NCBI RefSeq assembly: GCF_012911845.1
Contig: NZ_JAAXCU010000021.1
Location: 1 to 63,942, forward strand
Length of the DNA: 63,942 nucleotides
Direction of reading: 5' to 3'
Source of the DNA: Bacillus sp. RO2
GTDB taxonomy: Bacteria > Bacillota > Bacilli > Bacillales > Bacillaceae_I
Below are positions 1 through 7,530 of this stretch, in pieces; positions within the stretch are counted from its first letter, which is position 1; every line of letters begins with the position of its first letter. Position numbers and translations under genes: made by a program. Below the pieces are notes generated by a model, which saw only the letters and a program-made list of their open reading frames with translations, had not been told where the DNA came from and made no database searches.

Positions 1-410
1 TTGTCTCTTTTTTTCTGTTCCCACGCCGCTCCGCGCATTTAGCCGCGCTCTATTTGACCTTTTCTCCTGTTCCAACGCCGCTTCGCGCATTTAGACACGC
101 TCTATTTGACCTTTCCTCCTTTTCCACCACCTCATCGTGCATATAGCCACGCTCTATTTGACCTTTCCTCCTTTTTCAGCACCGCTTCGGGCATATAGGC
201 ACGCTCTATTTGACCTTTTCTCCTTTTTCAACACCGCTTCGGGCATATAGACGCGCTCTATTTGACCTTTCCTCCTTTTTCAACACCGCTTCGGGCATAT
301 AGACGCGCTCTATTTGACCTTTCCTCCTTTTTCAACACCACTTCGGGCATATAGACGCGCTCTATTTAACCTTTCCACACATCCACTAAATGCTTCAGGC
401 ATATTAAATC
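1..410 (+). repeat. Tandem array of 52-bp repeats (left array)
   Basis: About eight imperfect direct repeats. The anchor GCAT(A/T)TAG starts at 35, 87, 139, 191, 243, 295 and 347, with a degenerate last copy at 399, so every step is exactly 52 bp. The best-kept part reads GGGCATATAGACGCGCTCTA followed by TTTGACC and a pyrimidine-rich tail. Inside it ATAGA and TCTAT form an inverted repeat around a variable centre. A 52-bp unit is not a multiple of three, so coding is unlikely. The array lies beyond the 3' end of the minus-strand acetyltransferase gene and probably continues left of the window. A related array lies at the right end of the window. Confidence 0.9.
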
Positions 411-417
411 TACTTAT

Positions 418-897
418 CTACAACTCATCCAACACCCGCTCAAACATCACCATATCTACCGCCTGAATCCCATCCTCAAAAATTGGTTCAGGATATTTCA
501 AAAAGAAGTCCTTCCTTATTTCCACCATCCTAAACCCTACTTTCTGGTAAAAAGAAAGATTGGCAATACTGGAGTTGGCAGTGCCGACAATCATCTTGCG
601 GAAACCCTGTCTCTTGAAAACCTCAAAAGCGATATCAATAACCCGCTTCCCCAGCCCGCGCCCACGAAACTCAGGGTCCAACGCGATGTTTTTCAGCTCA
701 ATCACACCCTCTGATTCTTCCACAAACAAGGCCACACCGGCCACTGCGTCATCACCAACAACAATCGCGTACATTTGCCCCTCCGCGATATACACTTTCA
801 CCACGCTCTCACTCTCATCCGCCATCACCAAGTACGGCAAAAAACTCAAGCGATCCGAACTTCCCACCAACTCTAGTCGAACACGCATCTCTTCCAT
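418..897 (-). CDS. GNAT family N-acetyltransferase
   Basis: A 159-residue protein with a single GNAT fold, expected to move an acetyl group from acetyl-CoA to an unknown amine. The acetyl-CoA loop is visible as RGRGLG at about residues 78-83, and the C-terminal NLSFYQKVGF motif at about 113-122. I chose the ATG at 897 because AGGAGG sits about 7 bases upstream; a longer reading to 918 would overlap the preceding SDR gene and lacks a site. The gene follows the SDR gene within a few bases, so the two are probably co-transcribed. The closing stretch with GIQAVDMVM resembles the YvbK-type acetyltransferases of Bacillus, but the substrate cannot be told from sequence. Confidence 0.85.
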   Translation of the reverse strand: MEEMRVRLELVGSSDRLSFLPYLVMADESESVVKVYIAEGQMYAIVVGDDAVAGVALFVEESEGVIELKNIALDPEFRGRGLGKRVIDIAFEVFKRQGFRKMIVGTANSSIANLSFYQKVGFRMVEIRKDFFLKYPEPIFEDGIQAVDMVMFERVLDEL

Positions 898-901
898 AAC
901 T

Positions 902-1663
902 TTACCTCCTAAACCCACCTTCTGAGTGAATAATCTGTCCTGTCACCCATTCTGCCTCTTCACTGACGAGAAACTTTATAGTCCGCGCCACGTCACTTGG
1001 CACCCCTACCCGTCCGGAAGGGAACATGCCAGAAAGACCTGACTTAATTTCCTCTGTCATCCAACCCGTATCTGTCGGGCCTGGATTGATTGCATTTACC
1101 GTAATTCCCAGTTTCCCAACCTCTGCAGCTAACGTAATGGTCATAGCATCAATCGCCCCTTTCGTCGTTGCATAAGAAAGCTCGCCTGGCATCGGCCCTC
1201 GAAATTGGCCCGATGTGAGATTAACAATCCGCCCGCCGCTCCCAAAGGTGAACCGCTGAGCAAACTTGCTGCTTAATAGAGTGGTAGCCCGGATGTTTAC
1301 GAGATAATGCTTATCCAGATCCTCCGCTGTTATCGTGCTATAATCGTCGTTGGTGGAGTAGGCCGCGTTATTTACCAGAATACTAGGCTCACCAAGGTCC
1401 TCTCTCACTTTTTGAAACAGCACATCAGCCGCTTCCATACTTGTGAGGTCCAGCTCCATCATTCCCACCGGAACACCGAATCCCTCCAACTCTTCTTTTA
1501 AAAATTGTGGTTCCCTAGCTTCAGAACCCCATGGCATCTCTTCATCATACGGCGACCAATACGTAAAAAATACAGGATGGCCTGCTTTCGCCAACTCCCT
1601 GCACACCTCTGCTCCAATTCCTTTTAAACGACTTGCACCTGTAACGACTGCAATTCTATTCAT
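902..1663 (-). CDS. Short-chain dehydrogenase/reductase (FabG-like)
   Basis: A 253-residue cytosolic classical SDR using NAD(P)H. The nucleotide-binding TGASRLKGIG is at residues 8-17, NNA at 98-100, the catalytic Ser at about 151 and the YxxxK pair at Y164 and K168. The C-terminal NPGPTDTGWM segment is also typical. Length fits the family (about 250). The ATG at 1663 has GGAGG a few bases before it. The substrate is unknown; 3-oxoacyl-ACP reductase is a common default name but is not shown here. The gene is preceded by a terminator hairpin and a possible structured RNA (1725-1920), which may control it, and is followed by a GNAT gene. Confidence 0.9.
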   Translation of the reverse strand: MNRIAVVTGASRLKGIGAEVCRELAKAGHPVFFTYWSPYDEEMPWGSEAREPQFLKEELEGFGVPVGMMELDLTSMEAADVLFQKVREDLGEPSILVNNAAYSTNDDYSTITAEDLDKHYLVNIRATTLLSSKFAQRFTFGSGGRIVNLTSGQFRGPMPGELSYATTKGAIDAMTITLAAEVGKLGITVNAINPGPTDTGWMTEEIKSGLSGMFPSGRVGVPSDVARTIKFLVSEEAEWVTGQIIHSEGGFRR

Positions 1664-1723
1664 AAAATAACCCTCCGATTGTTAGGGTATAAACAAGCAC
1701 GGTCCGATAAAAGAGATGTTTTT

Positions 1724-1760
1724 CCCATAAAAAAACAGGTGCACCAAAGGCACCTGTTTC
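1724..1760 (-). terminator. Rho-independent terminator or attenuator before the SDR gene
   Basis: Read on the minus strand, AACAGGTGC pairs perfectly with GCACCTGTT around a 7-base loop and is followed by a run of seven T. It lies about 190 bases after the stop of the upstream kinase gene and about 60 bases before the SDR start, so it could end the upstream transcript or act as an attenuator of the SDR gene. Confidence 0.8.
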
Positions 1761-1762
1761 AA

Positions 1763-1920
1763 GTGGGGTATCGACTCCACAACATGTGTATCCCTTTAAT
1801 GAAATGATGGACGGTCAGACTGGTCCCCTTGGTCGGAACTGCTGACTCTATCCAGTTACTCAATTTTCATTAAAGGTTATTCCACATTGTTAGGCTTTCG
1901 ATTCCCCTTCCGTTCATCTC
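1763..1920 (-). ncRNA. Candidate structured leader RNA or small RNA
   Basis: On the minus strand this gap can fold well. A perfect 12-bp stem joins 1865-1876 with 1793-1804 (CCTTTAATGAAA and its complement) and encloses 60 bases that hold further pairing options: GTCAG with CTGAC, and the competing ACTGG with CCAGT. A second hairpin, GTGGAGT with AC-CCAC, follows just before the terminator at 1724-1760. A folded domain, then a terminator, then a gene is the layout of a riboswitch or attenuator. I do not recognise a known riboswitch consensus. It could also be a free small RNA, or only the 3' end of the kinase transcript. Confidence 0.4.
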
Positions 1921-1953
1921 TTTCTTTTATGGTAAGAATTTGAAAGGGATCTG

Positions 1954-2466
1954 TCAAGGATAATAATCAGTGATATTGCGTGCGATTTCTTCTATGATGA
2001 CAATTGGCTCTTTGTTGGTTGTGTCAAATAAATAATGCGCGTTTTCCTCTTTATTTTCCAACTGATGGAGAAGTTCCAAAGATCGAGGAATCATGTCGGT
2101 GTCTCCGCGTTTGGTTATACGCTCCACTAGCACTTCTGGGTCAGCACGCAGGATGTAATAGTGAAGCGTCACATCCACCCCTGAATGATGGAGTTCCTTA
2201 GAAAACCATTCCAACTCTTCTTCCACCACATAATCAATGACAACATCATATCCCTTCAGCAAAAAGTTCTTGGTCAGACTGCTCAAGTTCAGCCAGACGA
2301 CAGAGAGCTTTTCTTCCCATGCCGGCTGTGTCTCGCCTACAAACATGGCGCTAAGCAAGTCCCCCTCAACAAGTACCGCTTTCTCTAATTTATGTGCAAT
2401 ACCTTTAGTGATGGTCGACTTCCCCACACCACATGGCCCAGAAATAATATACACGTTCCTCGTCAT
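1954..2466 (-). CDS. P-loop kinase-like AAA family ATPase
   Basis: A 170-residue small P-loop protein. The Walker A motif GPCGVGKST is at residues 10-18, close to the N-terminus as in shikimate or nucleoside kinases and the AAA_33 type. A DYVVEEE segment near the middle may serve the Walker B role, and an RITKRGDTD segment may be the lid. The phosphate acceptor is unknown. The gene starts two bases after the stop of the YcxB-like gene, with a ribosome site (AAAGGAG) in its end, so the two are co-translated. Likely a member of the three-gene minus-strand run that starts near 3389. Confidence 0.75.
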   Translation of the reverse strand: MTRNVYIISGPCGVGKSTITKGIAHKLEKAVLVEGDLLSAMFVGETQPAWEEKLSVVWLNLSSLTKNFLLKGYDVVIDYVVEEELEWFSKELHHSGVDVTLHYYILRADPEVLVERITKRGDTDMIPRSLELLHQLENKEENAHYLFDTTNKEPIVIIEEIARNITDYYP

Positions 2467-2468
2467 CC

Positions 2469-2993
2469 TTACTCAGGCTCCTTTAACAACCTCACATTTT
2501 GTGTTAATGCGTTATTATGTATAATCTTTCTCAACTTAATCATCTCATGGTTGACCATAAAGCTTTTTGGCAACAAGACCGCCTTATTCTTAGAAACATA
2601 GAATAGGAACATATCTTTCTGTTCCTGAATGGATAGGATATCATCCCACTCCCAAAACGCTTCGGCATTCCGACGCTTCTGCTGGATACCATCCTCACTG
2701 ATTGTCAAAAAGACCTCATTTTGCATCAGCTTGTCACTTTTGTATTCTTTTACTGATCGAAAATTCATGACCATTGATAGCATTAACTTAATGGTACCCC
2801 ACAGGATGAGGGTAGTAATTAGAGAAAAGAACCAACCCAAATCAAGGATTAGCCAAATATATAAAAAGAAACCCATTAACAAGACAGTCAGCACCATCTT
2901 GTTCAACGATTGAATATGATAGCCCAAAAACTTCTTGAAAATCTCCTGACTAATTACCCCACTTACAGCAACTATTTCTTTCTTTTCTTCCAA
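2469..2993 (-). CDS. YcxB-like membrane protein
   Basis: A 174-residue protein with two close transmembrane segments (about residues 30-75) and a soluble C-terminal part with EDGI and WDDI motifs, which fits the YcxB-like family of Bacillus. Function is unknown. I prefer the TTG at 2993 because AGAGGAGTGAT sits right before it; the GTG at 3002 lies inside that site. It lies between a zinc-ribbon membrane protein and a P-loop kinase on the same strand. A second protein of similar build is at 17577-18083. Confidence 0.7.
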   Translation of the reverse strand: MEEKKEIVAVSGVISQEIFKKFLGYHIQSLNKMVLTVLLMGFFLYIWLILDLGWFFSLITTLILWGTIKLMLSMVMNFRSVKEYKSDKLMQNEVFLTISEDGIQQKRRNAEAFWEWDDILSIQEQKDMFLFYVSKNKAVLLPKSFMVNHEMIKLRKIIHNNALTQNVRLLKEPE

Positions 2994-3068
2994 AAAAATC
3001 ACTCCTCTGTTACAAGGATATCATGGATTACTGTTTGTTCTAACGACTGTCCCTGATAAACCTGAAAC

Positions 3069-3389
3069 CTACTCCATTGTCCCGTCATCAAAGAAACGCT
3101 TTTCGCATCTTGGACATACATACGCATAAGATAGCTCAATTTCCTTGTCATACCGGAGAGGAAGCCGTCTTTTACAATTAGGGCACCTCCAGAAAATGAA
3201 AGAAACGACAATAAATATTAGAAAGAGAATAATATTTAAAGAAAGCAACCAAACGCTTTCCAAAACTCCACCTATAAAACCTAAAAAGCTCGCAACAAAA
3301 AACATCCATATCACTGCATTTCTAATTTTTAAAGGATTGAAATACTTCCTAATAATGGCGATCACCCCTTTATAAGTTATACGATTCAC
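3069..3389 (-). CDS. Small membrane protein with zinc ribbon
   Basis: Up to 106 residues: two hydrophobic helices (about 25-65) followed by CPNC and CPRC pairs about 22 residues apart, which would hold one zinc ion in the cytoplasm. I do not recognise the family. The start is unclear. GTG at 3389 has no ribosome site, while a near-perfect AAGGGGTGATC lies inside the frame and points to an ATT codon nearby, a rare start. It heads the run with the YcxB-like and kinase genes. Confidence 0.55.
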   Translation of the reverse strand: MNRITYKGVIAIIRKYFNPLKIRNAVIWMFFVASFLGFIGGVLESVWLLSLNIILFLIFIVVSFIFWRCPNCKRRLPLRYDKEIELSYAYVCPRCEKRFFDDGTME

Positions 3390-3447
3390 GCGCTTAGATG
3401 TTACAATCTTTTTAAATACTGTTAAAAAATTTAAAGAGGTGAAATAA

Positions 3448-3624
3448 ATGAGAAAGTATTTATTGTTTTTTGTTGGGCTATTCTTTGCAACTACGGGCTA
3501 CGTACTTGGACAAAATGAAAATATGAAATGGTTCACTCTTGTATTTTACCTCTTAGGTGCAGTTTTCTTTCTTATCCAAGCTGATATTTTAATTAGATAC
3601 CAAAAAAAGATAAACAATAAATAA
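3448..3624 (+). CDS. Small two-helix membrane protein
   Basis: A 58-residue protein with two hydrophobic helices separated by a short polar turn (QNENMKW), and a basic C-terminus (YQKKINNK). AGAGGTG lies about 7 bases before the ATG. Function is unknown and I do not recognise the family. It is one of two short plus-strand genes set between minus-strand genes. Both are below common length limits and are easily missed. Confidence 0.65.
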   Translation: MRKYLLFFVGLFFATTGYVLGQNENMKWFTLVFYLLGAVFFLIQADILIRYQKKINNK

Positions 3625-3699
3625 TGATTGCTCCACTAGGTATCTTATTAAACATTCAAGTAATTTTTATATAATACAGGAAAGTAAGGAAGTGATTTT

Positions 3700-3849
3700 T
3701 TGGATAAACAAGGTAGAGGGAAGGGTGTTTTCCTAGGTGCTGGTATTGCAATAGGGGCTGCACTTGGAGCTGTACTTGATAATTTAGCTCTAGGAATTGC
3801 TCTAGGCACTTTTATTGGAGCTGTAATTGATTGGTTTAGAAACAGATAA
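3700..3849 (+). CDS. Small glycine-rich hydrophobic protein
   Basis: A 49-residue protein from a TTG start, with AAGGAAG before it. After a basic head (MDKQGRGKG) the rest is a run of Gly, Ala, Leu and Ile with GxxxG-like spacing, such as GAGIAIGAALGAV, then DWFRNR at the end. The pattern suggests one or two packed membrane helices of the glycine-zipper type. Function is unknown. It follows the small gene at 3448-3624 by 75 bases on the same strand. Confidence 0.6.
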   Translation: MDKQGRGKGVFLGAGIAIGAALGAVLDNLALGIALGTFIGAVIDWFRNR

Positions 3850-3936
3850 TTCGTTAATATGTTACCTTACTTGATTGGTTATAAAAAAAACGCTCGGATA
3901 GCTAATCTTCCACGCGTTTTTGTTTATGGTGATGGA

Positions 3937-4515
3937 TTACGATCTCCACTCTGATTTTCTCAATACATAGTAATTATATAACTCATTTTCTATCGTAAGT
4001 TTGCCTTGAAGAGAAAACCCGCATTTCTCTATAACTTTATTGGATGATACGTTATTCATTAACGCCACTGCGTTAAGAATCTCTAAATTTGTGTTTGAAA
4101 ATAAGTAGTTTATTAGCCCTAATGACGCTTTTGTAGCGTATCCATTCCCTTGATGGTCGGATGAAATGGCATACATGATTTCTCTATTCGGAGCAGGGAG
4201 TTCCTCTTTTATTCCCGTACAGCACCAGCCAATGAATTCAACCGTTGCACTAATAAATACTCCTAGTTTTAAAAATTGATTGTCTATGTCATTTGCTTTA
4301 GCAGCCTCTAAGAATGCTTTGTTTGCCGGTATTTCGTAATATGTGATCCAGTCTACCCTTTGGTCCCTCGTCGATTTCCAATCTGGCAAGAAATTAGAAA
4401 TCTCTGGTTGATTGGATATTTTGTATATTTCATCTGCATTTTCAACGGAAAACTCTTGAAGATATATGTCTCCACAATCAATCCTAAAGAGTTCTGCCGA
4501 AACATTATGTTTCAT
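3937..4515 (-). CDS. GNAT acetyltransferase, RimJ/RimL type
   Basis: A 192-residue acetyltransferase of the type that acts on protein N-termini or small amines. The acetyl-CoA loop DHQGNGYATKA is at about residues 119-129, with the closing motif NNVSSNKVIEKCGF after it. A GGGGAG site precedes the ATG. Its first codons overlap the end of the small membrane gene at 4505-4741, so the two are translationally coupled. Substrate unknown. Confidence 0.85.
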   Translation of the reverse strand: MKHNVSAELFRIDCGDIYLQEFSVENADEIYKISNQPEISNFLPDWKSTRDQRVDWITYYEIPANKAFLEAAKANDIDNQFLKLGVFISATVEFIGWCCTGIKEELPAPNREIMYAISSDHQGNGYATKASLGLINYLFSNTNLEILNAVALMNNVSSNKVIEKCGFSLQGKLTIENELYNYYVLRKSEWRS

Positions 4516-4741
4516 TCATTTTCTCCCCTTTTCCAGCCAGTTTTTCTTTTAAAATAAATATTTCTCTAATAAATGCTCCCACAATGCCAGAAGCGCCAAT
4601 GATTGCTATCATGTTCATCATTCGCACAAATATATGAGGAGTGTAAACTACCACTATGCTTTGCAAGATAATAAACAAGCATAATAAAGAAGACATAAAC
4701 ATTAAGAATCTAACGCTAGGCTCATTCTTCTTTTTCATCAA
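4505..4741 (-). CDS. Small two-helix membrane protein
   Basis: A 78-residue protein with two hydrophobic helices (about 11-33 and 38-62) and a basic, polar tail ending KGEKMNET. GGGAGG precedes the ATG. Its end overlaps the start of the following GNAT gene by 11 bases, a common sign of coupled expression. No family recognised. The 140 bases upstream (4742-4884) show nothing I can name. Confidence 0.65.
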   Translation of the reverse strand: MMKKKNEPSVRFLMFMSSLLCLFIILQSIVVVYTPHIFVRMMNMIAIIGASGIVGAFIREIFILKEKLAGKGEKMNET

Positions 4742-4884
4742 GAACCTCCCTTACATACCGCTTTGTATCGTTTCCCAATCCGCAACCTTGCGTAGAATTT
4801 CATCAAATCCCCATATGATAAAGCACCAACCGTAGAAAAAATAAGGAAAAGTAGATCTTTAAGTTAAGCACTGTTATGCCTCCG

Positions 4885-5547
4885 TTACACTCGACTCCCA
4901 AGAAACTTATCCCTTAATTGTTCCACGCTATTAAAGATAAAAGTTGGCTCCGCATCCTTTATTTCTTCTGGTGAACCATATCCATATGTCACTCCAATAG
5001 AGTCAATTCCCGTGTTCTTCGCTCCAATGATATCGTGCTTCCGATCGCCAATCATAATGAATTCACGATGGTCATAGTTAGTATATTTATCTAGTATGTA
5101 TTGAATGATTTCCGTTTTGGATGACCTTGTTCCATCTAAATTACTACCAACAATATGTTGAAAATCCTTTTCTAACTCAAAGTACTTTATTATTTTTTCA
5201 GCAAAAACGGTAGGCTTTGAAGTTGCTACCACTAACACATATCCGTGTTCCTTTAGTGCTGCTAAAAGCAAAGGGACATTAGGATATAGGACATTTTCAA
5301 ACATCCCCTTCTCCTTAAACCTTTCTCTATAAAAATCAATAGCACGTTTTGATTGTTTTTCATCAAAACCATAATACTCAGAGAAAGAAACTTGTAGTGG
5401 TGGACCGATAAAAGTTTCTAGTCTATCGGTGTCAGGTTCCGCAATATCCATTTTTTCTAAAGCATATTGAACCGATTTTGTTATTCCTTCTTTCGGGTCG
5501 GATAGCGTTCCGTCTAAATCGAATAGAATGATCTTGTACTCTGCCAA
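4885..5547 (-). CDS. HAD hydrolase, phosphoglycolate phosphatase-like
   Basis: A 220-residue cytosolic phosphatase of HAD subfamily IA. Motif I DLDGT is at residues 10-14 (nucleophile and acid Asp), the Thr/Ser motif VVATSKPT at about 108-115, and the metal-binding motif IGDRKHD at about 170. The helical cap lies between motifs I and II. Likely substrates are small phosphate esters such as phosphoglycolate or nucleotides; the exact one cannot be told. It starts at TTG with GGAGGG about 8 bases before it. The next upstream gene is a small membrane protein on the same strand. Confidence 0.85.
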   Translation of the reverse strand: MAEYKIILFDLDGTLSDPKEGITKSVQYALEKMDIAEPDTDRLETFIGPPLQVSFSEYYGFDEKQSKRAIDFYRERFKEKGMFENVLYPNVPLLLAALKEHGYVLVVATSKPTVFAEKIIKYFELEKDFQHIVGSNLDGTRSSKTEIIQYILDKYTNYDHREFIMIGDRKHDIIGAKNTGIDSIGVTYGYGSPEEIKDAEPTFIFNSVEQLRDKFLGSRV

Positions 5548-5573
5548 AAAAATTCCCTCCTTCTTACTACTGA

Positions 5574-5789
5574 TTACGACTTACGCAACCGTGAATGCCT
5601 TTTATCCGCTGCATTCAAAATAAATGCAATTGAAAAAAAGTTGATAAAAGCTCCTGAAGAAATCATTATCCAATTAGGGATTTCAGGAAAGAAATCTGAT
5701 AATAGAATTATTAATGGTGTAACTAGCACTAAAGTCAATCCTATAAAGAATGACTTTGTCTCCGGTACTGTTTTGATTTTATCTAACAT
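5574..5789 (-). CDS. Small two-helix membrane protein
   Basis: A 71-residue protein with two hydrophobic helices (about 14-31 and 40-60), a Pro- and Glu-bearing loop between them, and a basic tail (DKRHSRLRKS). AAGGTGG precedes the ATG. No family recognised. It sits between a DUF4269 gene and a HAD phosphatase gene on the same strand and may share a transcript with them. Confidence 0.6.
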   Translation of the reverse strand: MLDKIKTVPETKSFFIGLTLVLVTPLIILLSDFFPEIPNWIMISSGAFINFFSIAFILNAADKRHSRLRKS

Positions 5790-5822
5790 TTTTCCACCTT
5801 TTCCACTAAGTTTGGTACCTCG

Positions 5823-6359
5823 CTATATCTGTACAATTCCTTCTTCCACACCGTACAATATAAGGCCTTCATAAGGATCTCCGCTAATGTGTAGAAGCTT
5901 ACAAAATGCCGGTTCCGTTTTATATCCTTCCTTTTTAAGGCTGATTACTTTTCCTCTTAAACCTGGATCTCTTTGCAGCAGCTCATATTCAATTTTCATA
6001 TGAAGGTACGCAAACTGCTTATGGACAGGCTGAGCTTGACCGAATAATTCAAACTCTAAATCATGAAAAGTAAAGTTCGCTTTCACGACTTCTTTCCCCC
6101 GGATCGTTCTTCTTTTTATAGAGAAATTTTCTTTATCAGCGTAAAGAGTTTGTAGTTTGTTTGCAAAAGAATCTAAGCCCTCTACTTCCATGATAATGTC
6201 TAAATCAGACCCTTTAATATCAATATCAATAGGGATGGTTCCACATAGGACGGGGTTATAATCGTTCAGATCATCTAAAATCTTTAATTCATTAATGGCT
6301 GCATATGCCTTCTGTTGCTGTTTATTGCCGGTCTTCATTTGCTCGAAAAGACTATTCAA
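5823..6359 (-). CDS. DUF4269 family nucleotidyltransferase-like protein
   Basis: A 178-residue protein of the DUF4269 family. GSDLDI(I)M near residues 50-58 gives the paired Asp of a nucleotidyltransferase fold, and a third acidic site may be in LEFELFG. The reaction is unknown. I chose the TTG at 6359 because AGGAG lies 9 bases upstream; the ATG at 6380 falls right against the T-run of the previous gene's terminator and has no ribosome site. Confidence 0.75.
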   Translation of the reverse strand: MNSLFEQMKTGNKQQQKAYAAINELKILDDLNDYNPVLCGTIPIDIDIKGSDLDIIMEVEGLDSFANKLQTLYADKENFSIKRRTIRGKEVVKANFTFHDLEFELFGQAQPVHKQFAYLHMKIEYELLQRDPGLRGKVISLKKEGYKTEPAFCKLLHISGDPYEGLILYGVEEGIVQI

Positions 6360-6381
6360 GTAACCACTCTCCTGAATCATA

Positions 6382-6419
6382 AAAATCTAGCGCTATCCAT
6401 ATTTCTTGAATAGCGCCAG
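6382..6419 (-). terminator. Terminator after the GNAT gene at 6437
   Basis: On the minus strand CTGGCGCTATTC pairs with GGATAGCGCTAG and is followed by ATTTTTAT. It ends the transcript of the acetyltransferase gene whose stop is at 6437. Confidence 0.7.
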
Positions 6420-6436
6420 AAAGATTTTGTGAAAAT

Positions 6437-6847
6437 TTAATGAAACTTGGCAAACGCCACTAAAGTCCCCTTATCACATGATTCGAAGCCGTTTTTCTCA
6501 TAAAAATGCCTTACATCAGGGGCTTCATCTGTTAATAGAACTTTTTGCCGAACATGTTTGTATTTCTCTAGAATCTCTTGCACTAATTGAGTAGCAATTC
6601 CTTGATTCTGATAAGTATTCAACACCAGAATGTCTTGAATATAGATGATAGTTAACCCGTCCCCAATTACACGAATCAATCCCACTAATTCGTTCCCATT
6701 CCATGCAGAAATAACTTCTAAAGACTGAAAGATTGCTTGTTGAAGGACCTCTAAATCCTTGGTATATACATACCACTCTACATCGTTATATAACTTCTCT
6801 AATTGTCCAATGTTAATATCTTTATCTATTCTAAACTTAACTTCCAT
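6437..6847 (-). CDS. GNAT family N-acetyltransferase
   Basis: A compact 136-residue GNAT protein. The acetyl-CoA loop QNQGIATQLV is at about residues 80-89 and the closing motif VRHFYEKNGF at about 110-120. GAGGAGG precedes the ATG. It is close in length and pattern to the short GNAT proteins that acetylate small amines or antibiotics, but the substrate is unknown. A terminator follows it. Confidence 0.85.
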   Translation of the reverse strand: MEVKFRIDKDINIGQLEKLYNDVEWYVYTKDLEVLQQAIFQSLEVISAWNGNELVGLIRVIGDGLTIIYIQDILVLNTYQNQGIATQLVQEILEKYKHVRQKVLLTDEAPDVRHFYEKNGFESCDKGTLVAFAKFH

Positions 6848-6987
6848 TCCGTTTTCCTCCTCAAAATTAACATTTTGAAGAGTTTATCCACCATTTAACC
6901 ACTGCAATAACCTCCATTGCAAATCCGAATATTTACAATTTCGACACTATCCTGCATATTCCTTCCAGTATTATTGACAAGGTACTA

Positions 6988-7392
6988 TTAATCTTCCTTT
7001 ATACTATCTAACATTACATATCCAAAAATCAATCCAGCTATGTTGGAAAGATCTAAATGGAAGATTTCCAACGCAAAGGGAAGGTACTTACCCAAAATAG
7101 TGAAAGAAAGTAGTGGCACCAAAGCTACGTAAAGGGTAGGGAGTCCAACTGCCAATAGTTTTATCCAATTCACGGACCATGCTTTGTCACGCTTTATCTC
7201 TGTTATTAACTTTGGCAAACGAAGAAGTATTCCGATTAAGACTGGGAAAACAGTTGCAAATATCACCGCAGGCCAAAAGTTATAATTCATTTGACCTTTT
7301 TCAATTAGTTGCAGCTCATACCTCGAACCACTAAAGATAATAAACCCTATCGCTACAGTACAGAAAAAATACCTTAAGAATTTCCCCATCAT
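6988..7392 (-). CDS. Integral membrane protein, four helices
   Basis: A 134-residue protein with about four hydrophobic helices (roughly 5-22, 35-58, 74-98 and 105-128) and a basic loop KRDKAWSVNW between helices 2 and 3. GGAGGTTTT precedes the start. I do not recognise the family. It stands alone between the GNAT gene and the secreted phospholipase-D-like gene, with gaps of about 140 bases on both sides. Confidence 0.6.
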   Translation of the reverse strand: MMGKFLRYFFCTVAIGFIIFSGSRYELQLIEKGQMNYNFWPAVIFATVFPVLIGILLRLPKLITEIKRDKAWSVNWIKLLAVGLPTLYVALVPLLSFTILGKYLPFALEIFHLDLSNIAGLIFGYVMLDSIKED

Positions 7393-7482
7393 AAAACCTC
7401 CTGTATGATAACTGGCATCTTTTAGTAATTATACGAGTGTATAGTTTAAAAGTTTCACATTGTGCAGTTAAAGTTGCAAGCA

Positions 7483-7516
7483 TAAAAAAAACACAACCAT
7501 GGTTTCATGGTCGTGC
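7483..7516 (-). terminator. Terminator after the LTD-PLD gene
   Basis: CACGACCATG pairs with CATGGTTGTG on the minus strand around a 4-base loop, followed by eight T. It lies just past the stop at 7531. Confidence 0.9.
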
Positions 7517-7530
7517 TCAAAAAATATTTA

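Noticed and set aside
1-410. CRISPR array (regular repeats)
   Set aside because: The whole 52-bp unit is conserved; there are no unique spacers and no cas genes. The same holds for the right array.
2999-3211. Alternative minus-strand open frame overlapping the zinc-ribbon gene
   Set aside because: It overlaps the zinc-ribbon protein in another frame and has no recognisable features.
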